Origin: JBCFBK01 sp038562555
GTDB taxonomy: Bacteria; Bacteroidota; Bacteroidia; Bacteroidales; Prolixibacteraceae
Direction of reading: 5' to 3'
Assembly (NCBI GenBank): GCA_038562555.1
Contig: JBCFBK010000001.1
Location: forward strand, 62,001 to 126,000
DNA: 64,000 bases
Translations under genes and position numbers: made by a program
Part shown: in pieces, positions 29,056-39,113 of the stretch
Numbering within the stretch: position 1 is the stretch's first letter
Layout: every line of letters begins with the position of its first letter
Notes under the pieces: model-generated
What the model was told of the DNA's origin: nothing
The model's database searches: none
What the model saw: only the letters and a program-made list of their open reading frames with translations

Positions 29056-31440
29056 TCATTCATATCTCAAACTTTCCACCGGATTCCGGGTTGCTGCTTT
29101 CCAGCTTTGCCAGCTCACCGTTAGCAGGGCAATTCCCAGGGCCAGCAGTCCGGCCAGGGCAAAGATCCACCAGCTCAGCGTGGTTTTGTAGGCAAAGTTC
29201 TCCAGCCACTTGTGCATGGCGTAATATGCAACGGGCGTGGCGATTGCAAAAGCAATGGCAACCCACTTTACAAAATCCTTATTGAGGCTCGTCATGATCT
29301 CGATTAGTTTGGCGCCGTTCACCTTCCGTATACCAATCTCTTTTGTCCGGTGTTCTGCGGTATATGCCGCCAACCCAAACAATCCCAGGCAGGATATAAA
29401 AACAGCAATCAAGGCAAAAACAGAAGCAAAATTTGCCGTTCGTTCCTCTTCAGAAAATTTAACCGCGTATTCCTGATCTATAAATTTATAATTGAACGGA
29501 GTAGCGGGAATTATCTTTTCAATGACCGATTCAATGATTTCGATCGATTTCCCTGCACTCATCTGCGGATTGAGCTTTAGGTTAATCCAGTTTACATGAT
29601 CGAATCCCTGTAAATAGACGGCCGGCCTGACAAGCTTGTAAGGGGATTCCATAATCATATCCTTCACGATGCCGATTATATGCAGTCTCTGCGCTCCCCA
29701 GATCATTTGCTTCCCAATCGGGTCCTGGATTCCCATAAATTTCGCCGCCGATTCATTTAAAATGACTGCCGTTGAATCTGAGGAAAACTCCCTGGACATG
29801 TCTCTGCCTTCTTTTATTTCCCATCCGACCGTCTTCCCGTATTCAGGTGTCATAAAAATGTAAGCAAACTCCGTCTGAAGGCCGGGATCTTTTCCCTCCC
29901 AGTTAAAACCGTCGGCAATTCCTGCAATCCGTGTCGTGGGGCTTGACGAGGCCGAAACACCGGCTACTGCCCTGCTGTTTATCAGTTCTGTCCGGAGTAG
30001 GTCAAATTTTTTATAAAAATCGGCCGACTTCATCTGAATCGTTATCAAATTTTCCCGTTCGTAACCCACGGGCCGGTCTTTGGAAAACCGGATCTGCTTG
30101 TATACGATGAATGTTCCTGTAATCAGCATGATGGATACTGCGTATTGAAAAACAACCATGACTTTACGGGGAGTAGTCGCAAATCTTCCTGCCCGAAACG
30201 TTCCCTTCAAAATGCTTACCGGATTGTAGGAAGAAAAATACAGGGCGGGATAAAGTCCGGACACCAGTGCTGTGATGATTATAAAGCTGAGGCTAAACAG
30301 CCAAAAGAGCGGTTCAGACCAGGGGATCAGCATATTTTTGATGGTCAATGCGTTGGACAGGGGCAAAGATAGAACAAGCAGTGCCATCGCGAAAATGAAT
30401 GATAAGGTAACAACAAGCAATGATTCGCTGAGGAACTGGCCAATTAATTGTTTGCGCATGGAGCCGACTGACATCCGGATCCCTGCTTCTTTAATTCTTC
30501 TTTCGGACCGTGCGGTACTTAAGTTAATAAAATTGATGCATGCCAAAACAAGCACCACTAAGCCGATGCCACCAACTAACCAGATCATTTTTGTCTTTCT
30601 TCCGAGCTGTTTCCCATTTACCCATTCTGATTTTAAATGCCAGTCTCTCATCGGACTCAGAAATATTTCCGGATCATAGGCTGCCTCTTCCTCATCTGCA
30701 TTTTGTGCTTTGATTTCTTTAATTTTCTCAGAAACCTGTCCGGGATCACTGTTAGGATTGATCTGCGCAAATAACTGAAAGGCATTATAAGACCAGTTGT
30801 TTTGTTGTTCGCTTAGCCATTTCCAGGAAGAAAGGTATAAGTCCCAACTGCTGATAAATTGCAGCTTTTCAAAAGATGTATTCGTTGGCAGATCTTCGTA
30901 AATGCCCGTTACCTTTACTGCCAGTCCCCCGTCTATCAGGACTGTCTGACCCAAAGATTGGTCACTGCCGAAAAGGGCATGGGCCGTTGATTCCGAAATC
31001 ATCATGGAAGAAGGGTCAAGAAGCCCTGTACGGGTCCCTTTGAGCACCTTTAGCGGAAGTATTTCCGGAAAATCGGACTGGACATAACTGCCGTTACTTG
31101 TGATGGTATTATCTCCATAAGTCAGGAAATGTTCATTAATCCATGAAGATAACGACAGACGGGTGAAGTCGCTGCCATAACTGTCCTGCAGCGCATTTCG
31201 CAGCGGCATTGGAATATGCGGGCCGGTTTCGGTAATCCCGTTTGAAGTTTCATGCTGCATCACCTGGACAACCTGATTATAATTTGAGAAGTATTTGTTA
31301 AACGACAATTCATCCCATACCCAAAGTCCGATATGAACAGCCACGACCATTCCTAAAGATAGCCCGCCAATGTTGATGACGGAATACCATCTCCCCTTCA
31401 AAAGACTCCTCCATGCTATTTTGAAATAATTTTTGATCAT
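29056..31440 (-). CDS. FtsX/MacB-type ABC permease I
   Basis: 794 residues, complete. TM1 (NIGGLSLGMVVAVHIGLWVW) is at about 20-40. First coupling motif RIKEAGIRMSVGSMR, in which the usual K of RK is M; second RTKEIGIRKVNGAKL. The homogenised tail has a Ser for Ala (RNPVESLRYE). It is the first gene downstream of the enhancer-type promoter at 31529-31634 and probably heads the I-H(-G-F-E-D) transcript. Confidence 0.9.
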   Translation of the reverse strand: MIKNYFKIAWRSLLKGRWYSVINIGGLSLGMVVAVHIGLWVWDELSFNKYFSNYNQVVQVMQHETSNGITETGPHIPMPLRNALQDSYGSDFTRLSLSSWINEHFLTYGDNTITSNGSYVQSDFPEILPLKVLKGTRTGLLDPSSMMISESTAHALFGSDQSLGQTVLIDGGLAVKVTGIYEDLPTNTSFEKLQFISSWDLYLSSWKWLSEQQNNWSYNAFQLFAQINPNSDPGQVSEKIKEIKAQNADEEEAAYDPEIFLSPMRDWHLKSEWVNGKQLGRKTKMIWLVGGIGLVVLVLACINFINLSTARSERRIKEAGIRMSVGSMRKQLIGQFLSESLLVVTLSFIFAMALLVLSLPLSNALTIKNMLIPWSEPLFWLFSLSFIIITALVSGLYPALYFSSYNPVSILKGTFRAGRFATTPRKVMVVFQYAVSIMLITGTFIVYKQIRFSKDRPVGYERENLITIQMKSADFYKKFDLLRTELINSRAVAGVSASSSPTTRIAGIADGFNWEGKDPGLQTEFAYIFMTPEYGKTVGWEIKEGRDMSREFSSDSTAVILNESAAKFMGIQDPIGKQMIWGAQRLHIIGIVKDMIMESPYKLVRPAVYLQGFDHVNWINLKLNPQMSAGKSIEIIESVIEKIIPATPFNYKFIDQEYAVKFSEEERTANFASVFALIAVFISCLGLFGLAAYTAEHRTKEIGIRKVNGAKLIEIMTSLNKDFVKWVAIAFAIATPVAYYAMHKWLENFAYKTTLSWWIFALAGLLALGIALLTVSWQSWKAATRNPVESLRYE

Positions 31441-31528
31441 ACGTGTGCCTTTTATGAGTCAATTAACCCTTTATACTTTAACACCACTCTTTTTAGTCAA
31501 TATTTTACCTGTCTCTTACGGATGGATA

Positions 31529-31634
31529 CCAATATCTGTTCCTTAACCCCAAACAATTGACTGTATGTGAATTATGAAAATAACAAATGAAAGATCCTGT
31601 CAACTTTTTTGACAAAGGCGTTAATATTTAGACA
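31529..31634 (-). promoter_or_regulatory. Enhancer plus sigma-54-like promoter for permease I
   Basis: Proximal palindrome TGTCAAAAAAGTTGACA (minus strand) at 31598-31614. The distal copy at 31618-31634 keeps only one half (TGTCTAAATATTAACGC), starts 20 bp apart. Promoter GGAACAGATATTGG at 31529-31542, GG 56 bp from the proximal site. The -12 element is TTGG rather than TTGA. Confidence 0.6.
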
Positions 31635-32006
31635 CTGGAAAGTGCAAAATAGATGGAAAAGCTTTAATAAAATTACCCTGCTCCGCACTTCGATTTCGAT
31701 TCAAGATATTACCTTTATTCATGAAAATTTAAAGTTTGATTTTAATATTTCATGGATTATCAAATTTAAATAAGAACTATAAACTTTGTCATCACACCAT
31801 CTTCCGATAATTACCTTTTCAAAAAACGCATCCGGATTTGTTCCGTCACAACCTTTATTAACAACACACGGGCATTCCTGACCCAACGATCAGCGAAGGA
31901 GCACCGATAGATCAGCGAAGGATCGCCCTTTCCCAGGTTTTGTGAACGATCAAATTCGACTCTATATTTGCCCATGCATTTTTTCTTCTGTGGGATATCC
32001 GAACGC
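31635..32006. other. Non-coding stretch between permeases J and I
   Basis: About 370 bp. An isolated TAnnTTTG-type -7 box on the minus strand (31761-31768) lacks a matching -33 TTG. A 12-bp direct repeat ATCAGCGAAGGA occurs at 31889-31900 and 31912-31923. A 67-codon minus-strand frame overlapping the end of J has no recognisable features. No permease body or tail is detectable. Confidence 0.4.
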
Positions 32007-34421
32007 TTACTCATACCTCAACGCTTCCACCGGGTTGCGGGTTGCGGCTTTCCAGCTTTGCCAGCTCACCGTTAAAAGGGCAATTCCCAGGGCCAGCAAT
32101 CCCGCGAGGGCAAAGATCCACCAGCTCAGTGTGGTTTTATAGGCAAAGCCCTCCAGCCATTTGTTCATGGCGTAATAAGCAATGGGACAGGCTATCACAA
32201 AAGCGATAAGCACCCATTTCACAAATTCTTTGTTGAGGATAACCAATATTTCGAATATACGGGCGCCGTTCACTTTGCGGATCCCTATCTCCTTGATTCT
32301 TCTCTCAATACTGAAAACTACCAGTCCCAAAAGCCCCAGACATGATATAAATATGGCTAACATAGTCAAAACACCAATAAATACTCCTGTTTGAGTGTCC
32401 GTTTTGTATAGCCGTTCTATATAGTCATCCAAAAAATAATAGTTGAAATCCTGGTCAGGTAACTTGTTTTCCCATGACCGCTCTATGTGAGACAATAATT
32501 CAGCCCTGCGGCTGCCATCGATCCGGACGGACAGCTCCTTGAAGTAATAATCATGCATGTACGTCACACAGAGAGGCTCAACCGGATGATGAAGCGAATT
32601 AAAATTAAAGTCCCTGATAATCCCGACAATGGTTCCTGTTGAATCCTGAAAGCTATACCGGAAACTTCTTCCTATTAAGCTGGAAAAAGGAGCTCCCGGG
32701 TTATTTGTATTCAGCAATAATTTTCTGGCCAGCCCCTCATTGATCAGGTAGGAGTTACCCTGCCTGTCGTTTCCAAACTCCGGTGAAAGGTTTCGTCCCG
32801 CGAGCAATTCAATTTGATAAAAAGGAACATAGTTATAATCCACAAACATGGTATTAATCCGTAATTTATAAAGACGATCTGCATCCTGAAAAACAACCTC
32901 GTTTTGATCTATCGGGTCGCCCAATCTCCTCAGCGATCCGGTCACACCCCGCACTCCGGGGATCTGACGAAGGTTGTCCATAAGTGACTCCACGCGGGTT
33001 CTTGCTGTCCAGCTTACCTGCGCGACCAAAACCTCTTCTTTATTAAACCCGGGATCATACCGTTGCATAAATTTTAATTGCCGGAAGGCTGATAAAGTGG
33101 AAACGGACAATCCGATCGCAACCGTGAACTGAATGATCACGAGTGCATTCCGGAGGGGTGATCGGACCCTGGTCCACAAATGTTCCGTTAATGCCGTTAC
33201 AGGCTTGATATTGGATAAAAGCCAGGCAGGTATCAAACCGGACATAAATCCCGTACCAATAGCCACCCCTGCTCCTGTCATAAACAAGAATGGCTCTGCC
33301 AGAATATTAAACCGCAGATGTCGCCCGCTGAACTCGTGAATAACCGGCAATAACAAATAAACTAACAAAAAGGCTATCATCGTAGCGATGAGGGAAAACA
33401 TCATGGCGTCGCCAAGAAACTGACAAGCAACCTGTACCCGGCTGGCTCCGCTGGTTTTCCTGATCCCGATTTCCCTGGCGCGGGTTGTTGACTGGGCCGT
33501 AGTTAGATTAATATAATTCATGATAGCCAAGACCAGTACGAACAGAGACACCGCCGCAAGTAAATAAAGATAACTCCCATTAAATTTATGATTATTCAGC
33601 AGGTCTTGCGCAAGCGACCCCGACCATAAGTGAATATCCCGAATAGGCTGCAAAAAAAGTTGATACTCACCGTCCTTTTCTTTACCCATGTATTTTTGTA
33701 CATAAGCAGGGAGCTTCGCTTCCAGCTCTTCAATATCTGTATTTTCTTGTAGTTGTAAATAGGTGGATACCCAGTCATTCTCCCAATTTGTGCTTTCCTC
33801 GGCAAGTAAGGATGCACTTATTGAGTGTAGCGCATCAAACTGAAGATGCGACTGATGCGGAATATCCTCTAATACACCGGTAACCGTATAATCTATCGTA
33901 TCCCGCCATTTATGAATTACTGTTTGTCCCAACGGATCCTCCGAACCGAAAAGCTGCCAGGCTAACTTTTGAGTCAATACAATGCTGTTGGGGCTTTCTA
34001 ATGCGGTAGACGCATTTCCTTTCACCATCTTAAAATTGAACATGCGCAGAAAAGAAGCATCCGTACCGAACCAGATTCCCATGACAGACTTTTCGCCAGG
34101 TCGTTGGAGCGGAACTCTCTCCAAAGAGATAATTCGTGTAAAATCTTTCACTTCAGGGAAATCCGCTTTTAAAGTTGGTCCCATCGGAAACATCGTCCGG
34201 GCTATTTTCTGCGGAGCAAATGTGACTTCTTGTTGTTTTGTCGCGCACAGTCTGTAAACAGAAACAGGCTGAAACCTGTCAAAACTTCTTTCATACCTGA
34301 TGAAAATAAAAGTCAACATGCAGGCACTGATCCCGACAGCTAATCCTCCCACGTTTATAAAGGAATAGCCCTTACTCCGCCATATGCTCCGCCAGTAAAT
34401 TCTAAGATAATCCGTAATCAT
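32007..34421 (-). CDS. FtsX/MacB-type ABC permease J
   Basis: 804 residues, full-length. TM1 (NVGGLAVGISACMLTFIFI) is at about 20-42. First coupling motif RAREIGIRKTSGASR, second RIKEIGIRKVNGARI, homogenised tail ending RNPVEALRYE. It starts 40 bp after permease K and is presumably co-transcribed with it from the promoter at 36865-36970. No enhancer pair precedes it. Confidence 0.9.
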   Translation of the reverse strand: MITDYLRIYWRSIWRSKGYSFINVGGLAVGISACMLTFIFIRYERSFDRFQPVSVYRLCATKQQEVTFAPQKIARTMFPMGPTLKADFPEVKDFTRIISLERVPLQRPGEKSVMGIWFGTDASFLRMFNFKMVKGNASTALESPNSIVLTQKLAWQLFGSEDPLGQTVIHKWRDTIDYTVTGVLEDIPHQSHLQFDALHSISASLLAEESTNWENDWVSTYLQLQENTDIEELEAKLPAYVQKYMGKEKDGEYQLFLQPIRDIHLWSGSLAQDLLNNHKFNGSYLYLLAAVSLFVLVLAIMNYINLTTAQSTTRAREIGIRKTSGASRVQVACQFLGDAMMFSLIATMIAFLLVYLLLPVIHEFSGRHLRFNILAEPFLFMTGAGVAIGTGFMSGLIPAWLLSNIKPVTALTEHLWTRVRSPLRNALVIIQFTVAIGLSVSTLSAFRQLKFMQRYDPGFNKEEVLVAQVSWTARTRVESLMDNLRQIPGVRGVTGSLRRLGDPIDQNEVVFQDADRLYKLRINTMFVDYNYVPFYQIELLAGRNLSPEFGNDRQGNSYLINEGLARKLLLNTNNPGAPFSSLIGRSFRYSFQDSTGTIVGIIRDFNFNSLHHPVEPLCVTYMHDYYFKELSVRIDGSRRAELLSHIERSWENKLPDQDFNYYFLDDYIERLYKTDTQTGVFIGVLTMLAIFISCLGLLGLVVFSIERRIKEIGIRKVNGARIFEILVILNKEFVKWVLIAFVIACPIAYYAMNKWLEGFAYKTTLSWWIFALAGLLALGIALLTVSWQSWKAATRNPVEALRYE

Positions 34422-34461
34422 GATGGACTGTTCTCCTTTTTAACTTGAGATAATTGCCAAT

Positions 34462-36798
34462 TTACTCGTATCGCAGCGCTTCCACCGGGTTGCGGGTTGC
34501 GGCTTTCCAGCTTTGCCAGCTTACCGTTAAAAGTGCGATTCCCAGGACCAGCAGTCCGGCCAGGGCAAAGATCCACCAGCTCAGCGTGGTTTTATAGGCA
34601 AAGCTTTCGAGCCATGTTCGCATGGCATACCAGGCAAGGGGTGTGGCCAACAGAAAGGCAACCACAACCCAGCGGATAATGTCGCGGTTCAGCATAGTCA
34701 CCACTTCGGCAATGGTGGCTCCGTTCACTTTGCGGATACCGATCTCCTTGATCCGGTCGCGGCAAATGAAGATGATCAGCCCGAGCAGTCCGGTGACCGC
34801 CAGCAGCATGCACCATAAGGACACGAACTCAATGAAATGCGCCATCCGTTCTTCTTTATCGTAAAGCTTGTTCAGGGCATCGTCCAGGAACTTAACTTCC
34901 AACGGGTTTTTCGGATCAAATTTCCGGGCGGTATTCAAAATGAAGGCGAGCGTCTGCGTGTAATTGCCCGGTTTCAGCCGGAGGATCAGGTTATTTTTCC
35001 GGGTGTCGGTCCGCCAGAACAGCATGGGTTCCACTTCTTCCTTCAGCGAAGAAAAGTTAATGTTTTCGGCCACTCCGACTATCTGTCCGGTAAAATCAAA
35101 ACCAGGAATTGTACGTTCGAGCGGGTTCGTCCATCCAAACTTTTCAACAGCCTTTTTATTCAGGATGAAGGTATTGACATCGGCCTGTGACTCTTTGGCA
35201 AAACCGCGTCCCTCAGCAATCTTAATTCCGAAGAAATCAAGGAACCGGTCGTCTACCGGCCAGCTTTTCAACTGGATATACTGACCGTCAACATCACGGC
35301 CCCAGCCCATGCCTACCCCTCCGGGGATGAACTGGGAGTAGGTGTAATCAGCAATGTTGTTGTTCGTCATCAGCTCGTTGGCCAGAGCCTGGTGGTGTTC
35401 GCGGAGCACATTGGTGGTATTCATATAAACCACATGCTCTTTGTTGATACCCAGGTCGAAGTTGCGCCAATAGTTCAACTGTTTTTCAATAACCAAAGCC
35501 GACGCCAGCAGGGCAATGGTAAATACGAACTGAATGGTGACCAGCACATTCCGGAAAGCCTTTCCTTTTCCGGAGAAACGGACGTTCCCCTTTACCGACT
35601 GCGCCAGCGGCGATGAGGTGATATACCGGGCCGGATACAGACCTGCCAGCACACCAAAGCCCACGGCAAAAAGAAAAAACCATAACAGGAACCACGGCCG
35701 CCCGGCCAGACTTAACCCGCCAATACCGAACAGAGACTCGATTGCAGCGTAAACCGCCAGGTAGATACCCACCGACACGACCAGCGCGCAAACCGACAGC
35801 ATCACCGACTCCACGATAATCTGGCCCATAGCCGAAAGCCGCTTCCCTCCCAGGATCTGCAAAACCGACAGGGCTTTCGCCCGAAGCGGCGCCTGCGAAG
35901 TTGAAAAGTTGATAAAATTGACCGCTCCCATAATGGCAAGGATCACGGTCAACAGGGTCAGTACATTTAAAATAACAGGATTCATATAGCTGAACTGAGC
36001 GTCGTTTACGAAATGGATATCCTCCAGAGGACGTAAAGCAATGAACGCCTGATCGGGAAAACGGTTCTTCATTTCTCTCACGTTTTCGGCCACAACCGGA
36101 ATTTTCTCAATCTTGTCGGCTACCGTAAGCGGATCGGTCTTGTCGCGAAGCTTCATAAAAACGGCAAAGCTCCACTCCGACCAGGAATTTGCGCCATAGA
36201 GGTTAGCGCTGACGCAGGTCGAGAATGAAACCAGGAAGTCGGCTCTGAACGATGAATTTCCAGGGAAATCGCTCATCACCCCGGTCACTTTGTAAACAGC
36301 ATTGTCAACAAGTACACTTTCACCCAGAGGATTCGCCTCACCAAACAGTTTTTTGGCGTATTCCGAGGTAAGAACTACAGAATAAGGATCTTTCAGGGCA
36401 GTTGCCCGTTCTCCTAAAAGCAAAGGAAAGGAGAACAGATTGAAAAATGAATCACCTGCGAATAACATGTCAGACCGGAAGCCGGTGTTGGCTTCCTCCA
36501 GTTTCGGCGTGGTAATCTTACCATCCAGAAAAGAGAGCACACAGGTTTGATCCACCTCCGGTACATTTTTTTGAATGACGTCGGTGACCATAGCCGGTAC
36601 CGAACTTCCGTATGCTTTGGTTTCGAGCCGGTACACCAAAGAACCCTGTTCATGGAACCGGTCAAAGCTCTTTTCAAAACTCACATATAACGTCAGGACA
36701 ATAATCCCGACAAATGAAACCACCAGACTAATCATAGTCAGCACCGAAGAGGTCCGGTACTTTAAAACTGCTTTCAGGATACGTTTAAACTGAATCAT
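34462..36798 (-). CDS. FtsX/MacB-type ABC permease K
   Basis: 778 residues, the shortest full-length permease of the array. TM1 (MISLVVSFVGIIVLTLYV) is at about 22-40. The first coupling motif is degenerate (RAKALSVLQILGGKR, lacking the usual E-x-G-x-R-K), while the second is intact (RIKEIGIRKVNGATI). If the first loop no longer docks the ATPase, the permease may work asymmetrically. The tail is homogenised. It is the first gene behind the enhancer-type promoter at 36865-36970 and is followed by J after 40 bp. Confidence 0.9.
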   Translation of the reverse strand: MIQFKRILKAVLKYRTSSVLTMISLVVSFVGIIVLTLYVSFEKSFDRFHEQGSLVYRLETKAYGSSVPAMVTDVIQKNVPEVDQTCVLSFLDGKITTPKLEEANTGFRSDMLFAGDSFFNLFSFPLLLGERATALKDPYSVVLTSEYAKKLFGEANPLGESVLVDNAVYKVTGVMSDFPGNSSFRADFLVSFSTCVSANLYGANSWSEWSFAVFMKLRDKTDPLTVADKIEKIPVVAENVREMKNRFPDQAFIALRPLEDIHFVNDAQFSYMNPVILNVLTLLTVILAIMGAVNFINFSTSQAPLRAKALSVLQILGGKRLSAMGQIIVESVMLSVCALVVSVGIYLAVYAAIESLFGIGGLSLAGRPWFLLWFFLFAVGFGVLAGLYPARYITSSPLAQSVKGNVRFSGKGKAFRNVLVTIQFVFTIALLASALVIEKQLNYWRNFDLGINKEHVVYMNTTNVLREHHQALANELMTNNNIADYTYSQFIPGGVGMGWGRDVDGQYIQLKSWPVDDRFLDFFGIKIAEGRGFAKESQADVNTFILNKKAVEKFGWTNPLERTIPGFDFTGQIVGVAENINFSSLKEEVEPMLFWRTDTRKNNLILRLKPGNYTQTLAFILNTARKFDPKNPLEVKFLDDALNKLYDKEERMAHFIEFVSLWCMLLAVTGLLGLIIFICRDRIKEIGIRKVNGATIAEVVTMLNRDIIRWVVVAFLLATPLAWYAMRTWLESFAYKTTLSWWIFALAGLLVLGIALLTVSWQSWKAATRNPVEALRYE

Positions 36799-36864
36799 GG
36801 ATCGTGTTTTGTTTGTGTTCCTGCAGACCGACCTGCTATTGCCGGCTGCTGCTGTCCAAAAAGA

Positions 36865-36970
36865 TCAAATCCCGTGCCTGCGTTATAACCTGCTGATAAC
36901 GAAAATATTACAAAGAACAGCCACACCTTCGGTTGTCAAAAATTTTGACAACCCACATCTTTTTTTGACA
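36865..36970 (-). promoter_or_regulatory. Enhancer plus sigma-54-like promoter for K-J
   Basis: The proximal site TGTCAAAAATTTTGACA at 36934-36950 is a perfect palindrome whose arms extend to 36931-36953. The distal copy at 36954-36970 keeps the left half (TGTCAAAAAAAGATGTG), starts 20 bp apart. Promoter GGCACGGGATTTGA at 36865-36878 is the best match here to the classical GGCAC-N5-TTGC consensus. GG is 56 bp from the proximal site. A further half-site-like stretch lies near 37025-37040. Confidence 0.7.
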
Positions 36971-37064
36971 CTTCCGGAATGTGCCGGCTTAATTAGCTTT
37001 TTTCTTTCGTATTGAGACAGTTCATCAAATTTTTTTGACGCTGCCGGGTTGACATCGAGCCTTG

Positions 37065-37547
37065 TTAATGCTGGCTCAGCAAGTCTTCAATTTCATCCAG
37101 GTGAAGGTGAAGATGCAGCAAATAGTCGATGACCATATCCTTTAAGGATACCAGCTCTTCAGTACCGGAAATCCATTGATGATTCAGTTTTTCTTCGCTG
37201 ATCCTGGTAATGACATGCGCAACATGCAGATTGGCATATTTCCAGTCCATCACCAGATTTTGCCAGTCTGCTTCCTGGTAATTCTGAGAAGCAATCCACT
37301 GCTCATTATTACCTATGCTTGCATAATTGGGAAACCGGAACGGACTTGGCTGGTATTGCAAATGGGCCATCCGGCGGGTGTTGTTTGATGCCGAGTGGAT
37401 CATGTGCCCAACTAGCTGTTTGATATTTCGCTGCTGACTGTTTCGACGCTCAGTGATCACATCGCCGGGCAATTGCAGGAACCGGTTTTCCCAGCTGCCG
37501 ACACAGCGACGAATACCTGCTGCTATAGGCCCAAATTCCTCAATCAT
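37065..37547 (-). CDS. DinB-family protein
   Basis: 160 residues with the DinB/YfiT four-helix-bundle pattern: QLVGHMIHSASNNTRRMAHL in the second helix and a C-terminal DYLLHLHLHLDEIEDLL. The spaced His residues could form the usual metal site. DinB-like proteins are cytosolic metal-dependent transferases or hydrolases acting on thiols; no substrate can be named. The start codon overlaps the stop codon of half-permease L by four bases (ATGA), so translation is coupled and the two are in one operon, an unusual pairing in which DinB occupies the place of the permease's missing C-terminal half. Confidence 0.85.
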   Translation of the reverse strand: MIEEFGPIAAGIRRCVGSWENRFLQLPGDVITERRNSQQRNIKQLVGHMIHSASNNTRRMAHLQYQPSPFRFPNYASIGNNEQWIASQNYQEADWQNLVMDWKYANLHVAHVITRISEEKLNHQWISGTEELVSLKDMVIDYLLHLHLHLDEIEDLLSQH

Positions 37548-38968
37548 ATCGTAACACCCCCGCCCGATACCTCCATGCGGGTATATAACATGCTCTCTTT
37601 ATCAAAACCCAGGTCTTTGCCGGATAAATAACGAATTTGAAATGAAAAAGACAGGGTAATCAGGATGAGAAACACCGAAATGGCAAACTGAAAGATCACC
37701 AATGCTCTTTTCAGACTGAACCGCTCGCGCCCTCTTCCAAAAAATTCTCCTTTAAAGAGGGAAGCAATTTTATGGGACGAAAGAAACAAGGCAGGATAGA
37801 TGCCCGATAAAACGCCGACTCCCAGCGAAATCATCAGCGTCAGGCCAATAAACTTCCAGTTGCGGCTCAGATTCAGAACAAGGTCTTTCTCAGCTATGTA
37901 AGCAAAAACAGGCAGGAACGCTTTAACCAGAACAATGGCCAAGACAACTGCCAGCAGCGAAATCATCACCGTCTCTCCCAAAAACTGCACCACCAAGGTA
38001 AAACGATTGCTTCCACTGGCTTTTTTCACGGCGACTTCCCGCCCACGGGTCGCGGCATTTGCAGTGGTCAGATTAATGTAGTTGAAAGAAGACATCAACA
38101 GGATGAAAATCCCGATCGCACCGTACAAAACCAGCACCACTACGTAATCGTCTTCGCCATTGAAGCCCAGGTACAGCTTTTTCATCGGGCACAACTGGAG
38201 CTCCTCATATTCAATGCCTTTAAAGCCTGAAAACACATTTTTGATCTTCGCTTCCAGGTTTGTTACATCCACACCGGGCTTCAGGAGGGCAAAGTTCATG
38301 CAGTCGCCCGCCCACATATCACCGCGTGTTATTCCGGCCAATTTCACCAACGATGCAAACGACACCAGATAGGAAGGCGCTATCGTAGAATTTTTAGGCA
38401 GATCATCGCAGACACCGGTTACCTTAAAATCGAATTTCTTTTCGAGCGTAACCGTTTCACCCATTGCGCGCTCTCCCGGAAACAATTTGTCAGCCATTGT
38501 TTTTGACAAAACGATGCTGAATGGCTCATTCAGTGCGCCGGTTTGCGTTCCTTCCAGAAAGTGAAAGGTGAATACATCGAAAAAACAACTGTCGGCATAA
38601 AAACCTTTCTCGTCATAGATTTGGCGGTCGGCAACTGCCGAAAGAAATTTTCCCCTGTTTTCACGGATCACGGTTATTTTCTCGAACTCGGGGAATCGTC
38701 TTTCAAGCAATTGAGCTGTAATGGGGCGGGAATGAGGCGAAATATCGTTCCCGTCCATCGCATACAACGTTTTGGCGTAGTGACGCTGAATGCGGTATAT
38801 CCGGTCATAATTTACATTCGATTTGTCCCAGCTCAGCTCATATTGCACAAACAAGCCAATCAGGATGAATGCCGAAAAACCCAGAGCAAGCCCGATGATA
38901 TTTATTGATGAATATCCCTTATGTTTCAGGATATTCCTAACCGATATTTTCCAGAGAGCAGACAGCAT
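37544..38968 (-). CDS. Half-length FtsX/MacB-type permease L (truncated)
   Basis: 474 residues: TM1 (NIIGLALGFSAFILIGLFV), core domain 1, coupling motif RGREVAVKKASGSNR, three helices and TM5 (LVIFQFAISVFLILITLSF). It then stops soon after with MEVSGGGVTI. The second core domain, second coupling loop and shared tail are absent. A single-module permease is normal for MacB or LolC, so L could still work as a homodimer. But the extra TM5 stub shows it came from a full-length gene cut at the DinB junction. Its promoter is at 39114-39219, with a decayed tail in the leader. Confidence 0.75.
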   Translation of the reverse strand: MLSALWKISVRNILKHKGYSSINIIGLALGFSAFILIGLFVQYELSWDKSNVNYDRIYRIQRHYAKTLYAMDGNDISPHSRPITAQLLERRFPEFEKITVIRENRGKFLSAVADRQIYDEKGFYADSCFFDVFTFHFLEGTQTGALNEPFSIVLSKTMADKLFPGERAMGETVTLEKKFDFKVTGVCDDLPKNSTIAPSYLVSFASLVKLAGITRGDMWAGDCMNFALLKPGVDVTNLEAKIKNVFSGFKGIEYEELQLCPMKKLYLGFNGEDDYVVVLVLYGAIGIFILLMSSFNYINLTTANAATRGREVAVKKASGSNRFTLVVQFLGETVMISLLAVVLAIVLVKAFLPVFAYIAEKDLVLNLSRNWKFIGLTLMISLGVGVLSGIYPALFLSSHKIASLFKGEFFGRGRERFSLKRALVIFQFAISVFLILITLSFSFQIRYLSGKDLGFDKESMLYTRMEVSGGGVTI

Positions 38969-38993
38969 GACAAATTATATTTCAGTTTATCGA

Positions 38994-39060
38994 TTTCATA
39001 ACACAAGGCCTCCGGCGGACTCCTTGCAGCAGCCCCTGCCGGCTTTGCCGGCTGACGATT
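38994..39060 (-). pseudogene. Decayed permease tail in the leader of L
   Basis: About 65 bp align nearly without gaps to the common 3' end (VSWQSWK...EALRYE) but with many substitutions (reading VSRQSRQG...) and no stop in register. It sits between the L promoter and the L start codon. The likely history is that a permease once directly downstream of this promoter was deleted, leaving L next in line. Confidence 0.65.
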
Positions 39061-39113
39061 AAAGCTGAATGAGCAACCCTTTAATTTCGCTCATACCTTT
39101 TCGCAGGAATCTA

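Noticed and set aside
31811..32014. 67-codon minus-strand frame overlapping the end of permease J
   Set aside because: No recognisable motif, covers a short direct repeat and overlaps a real gene.
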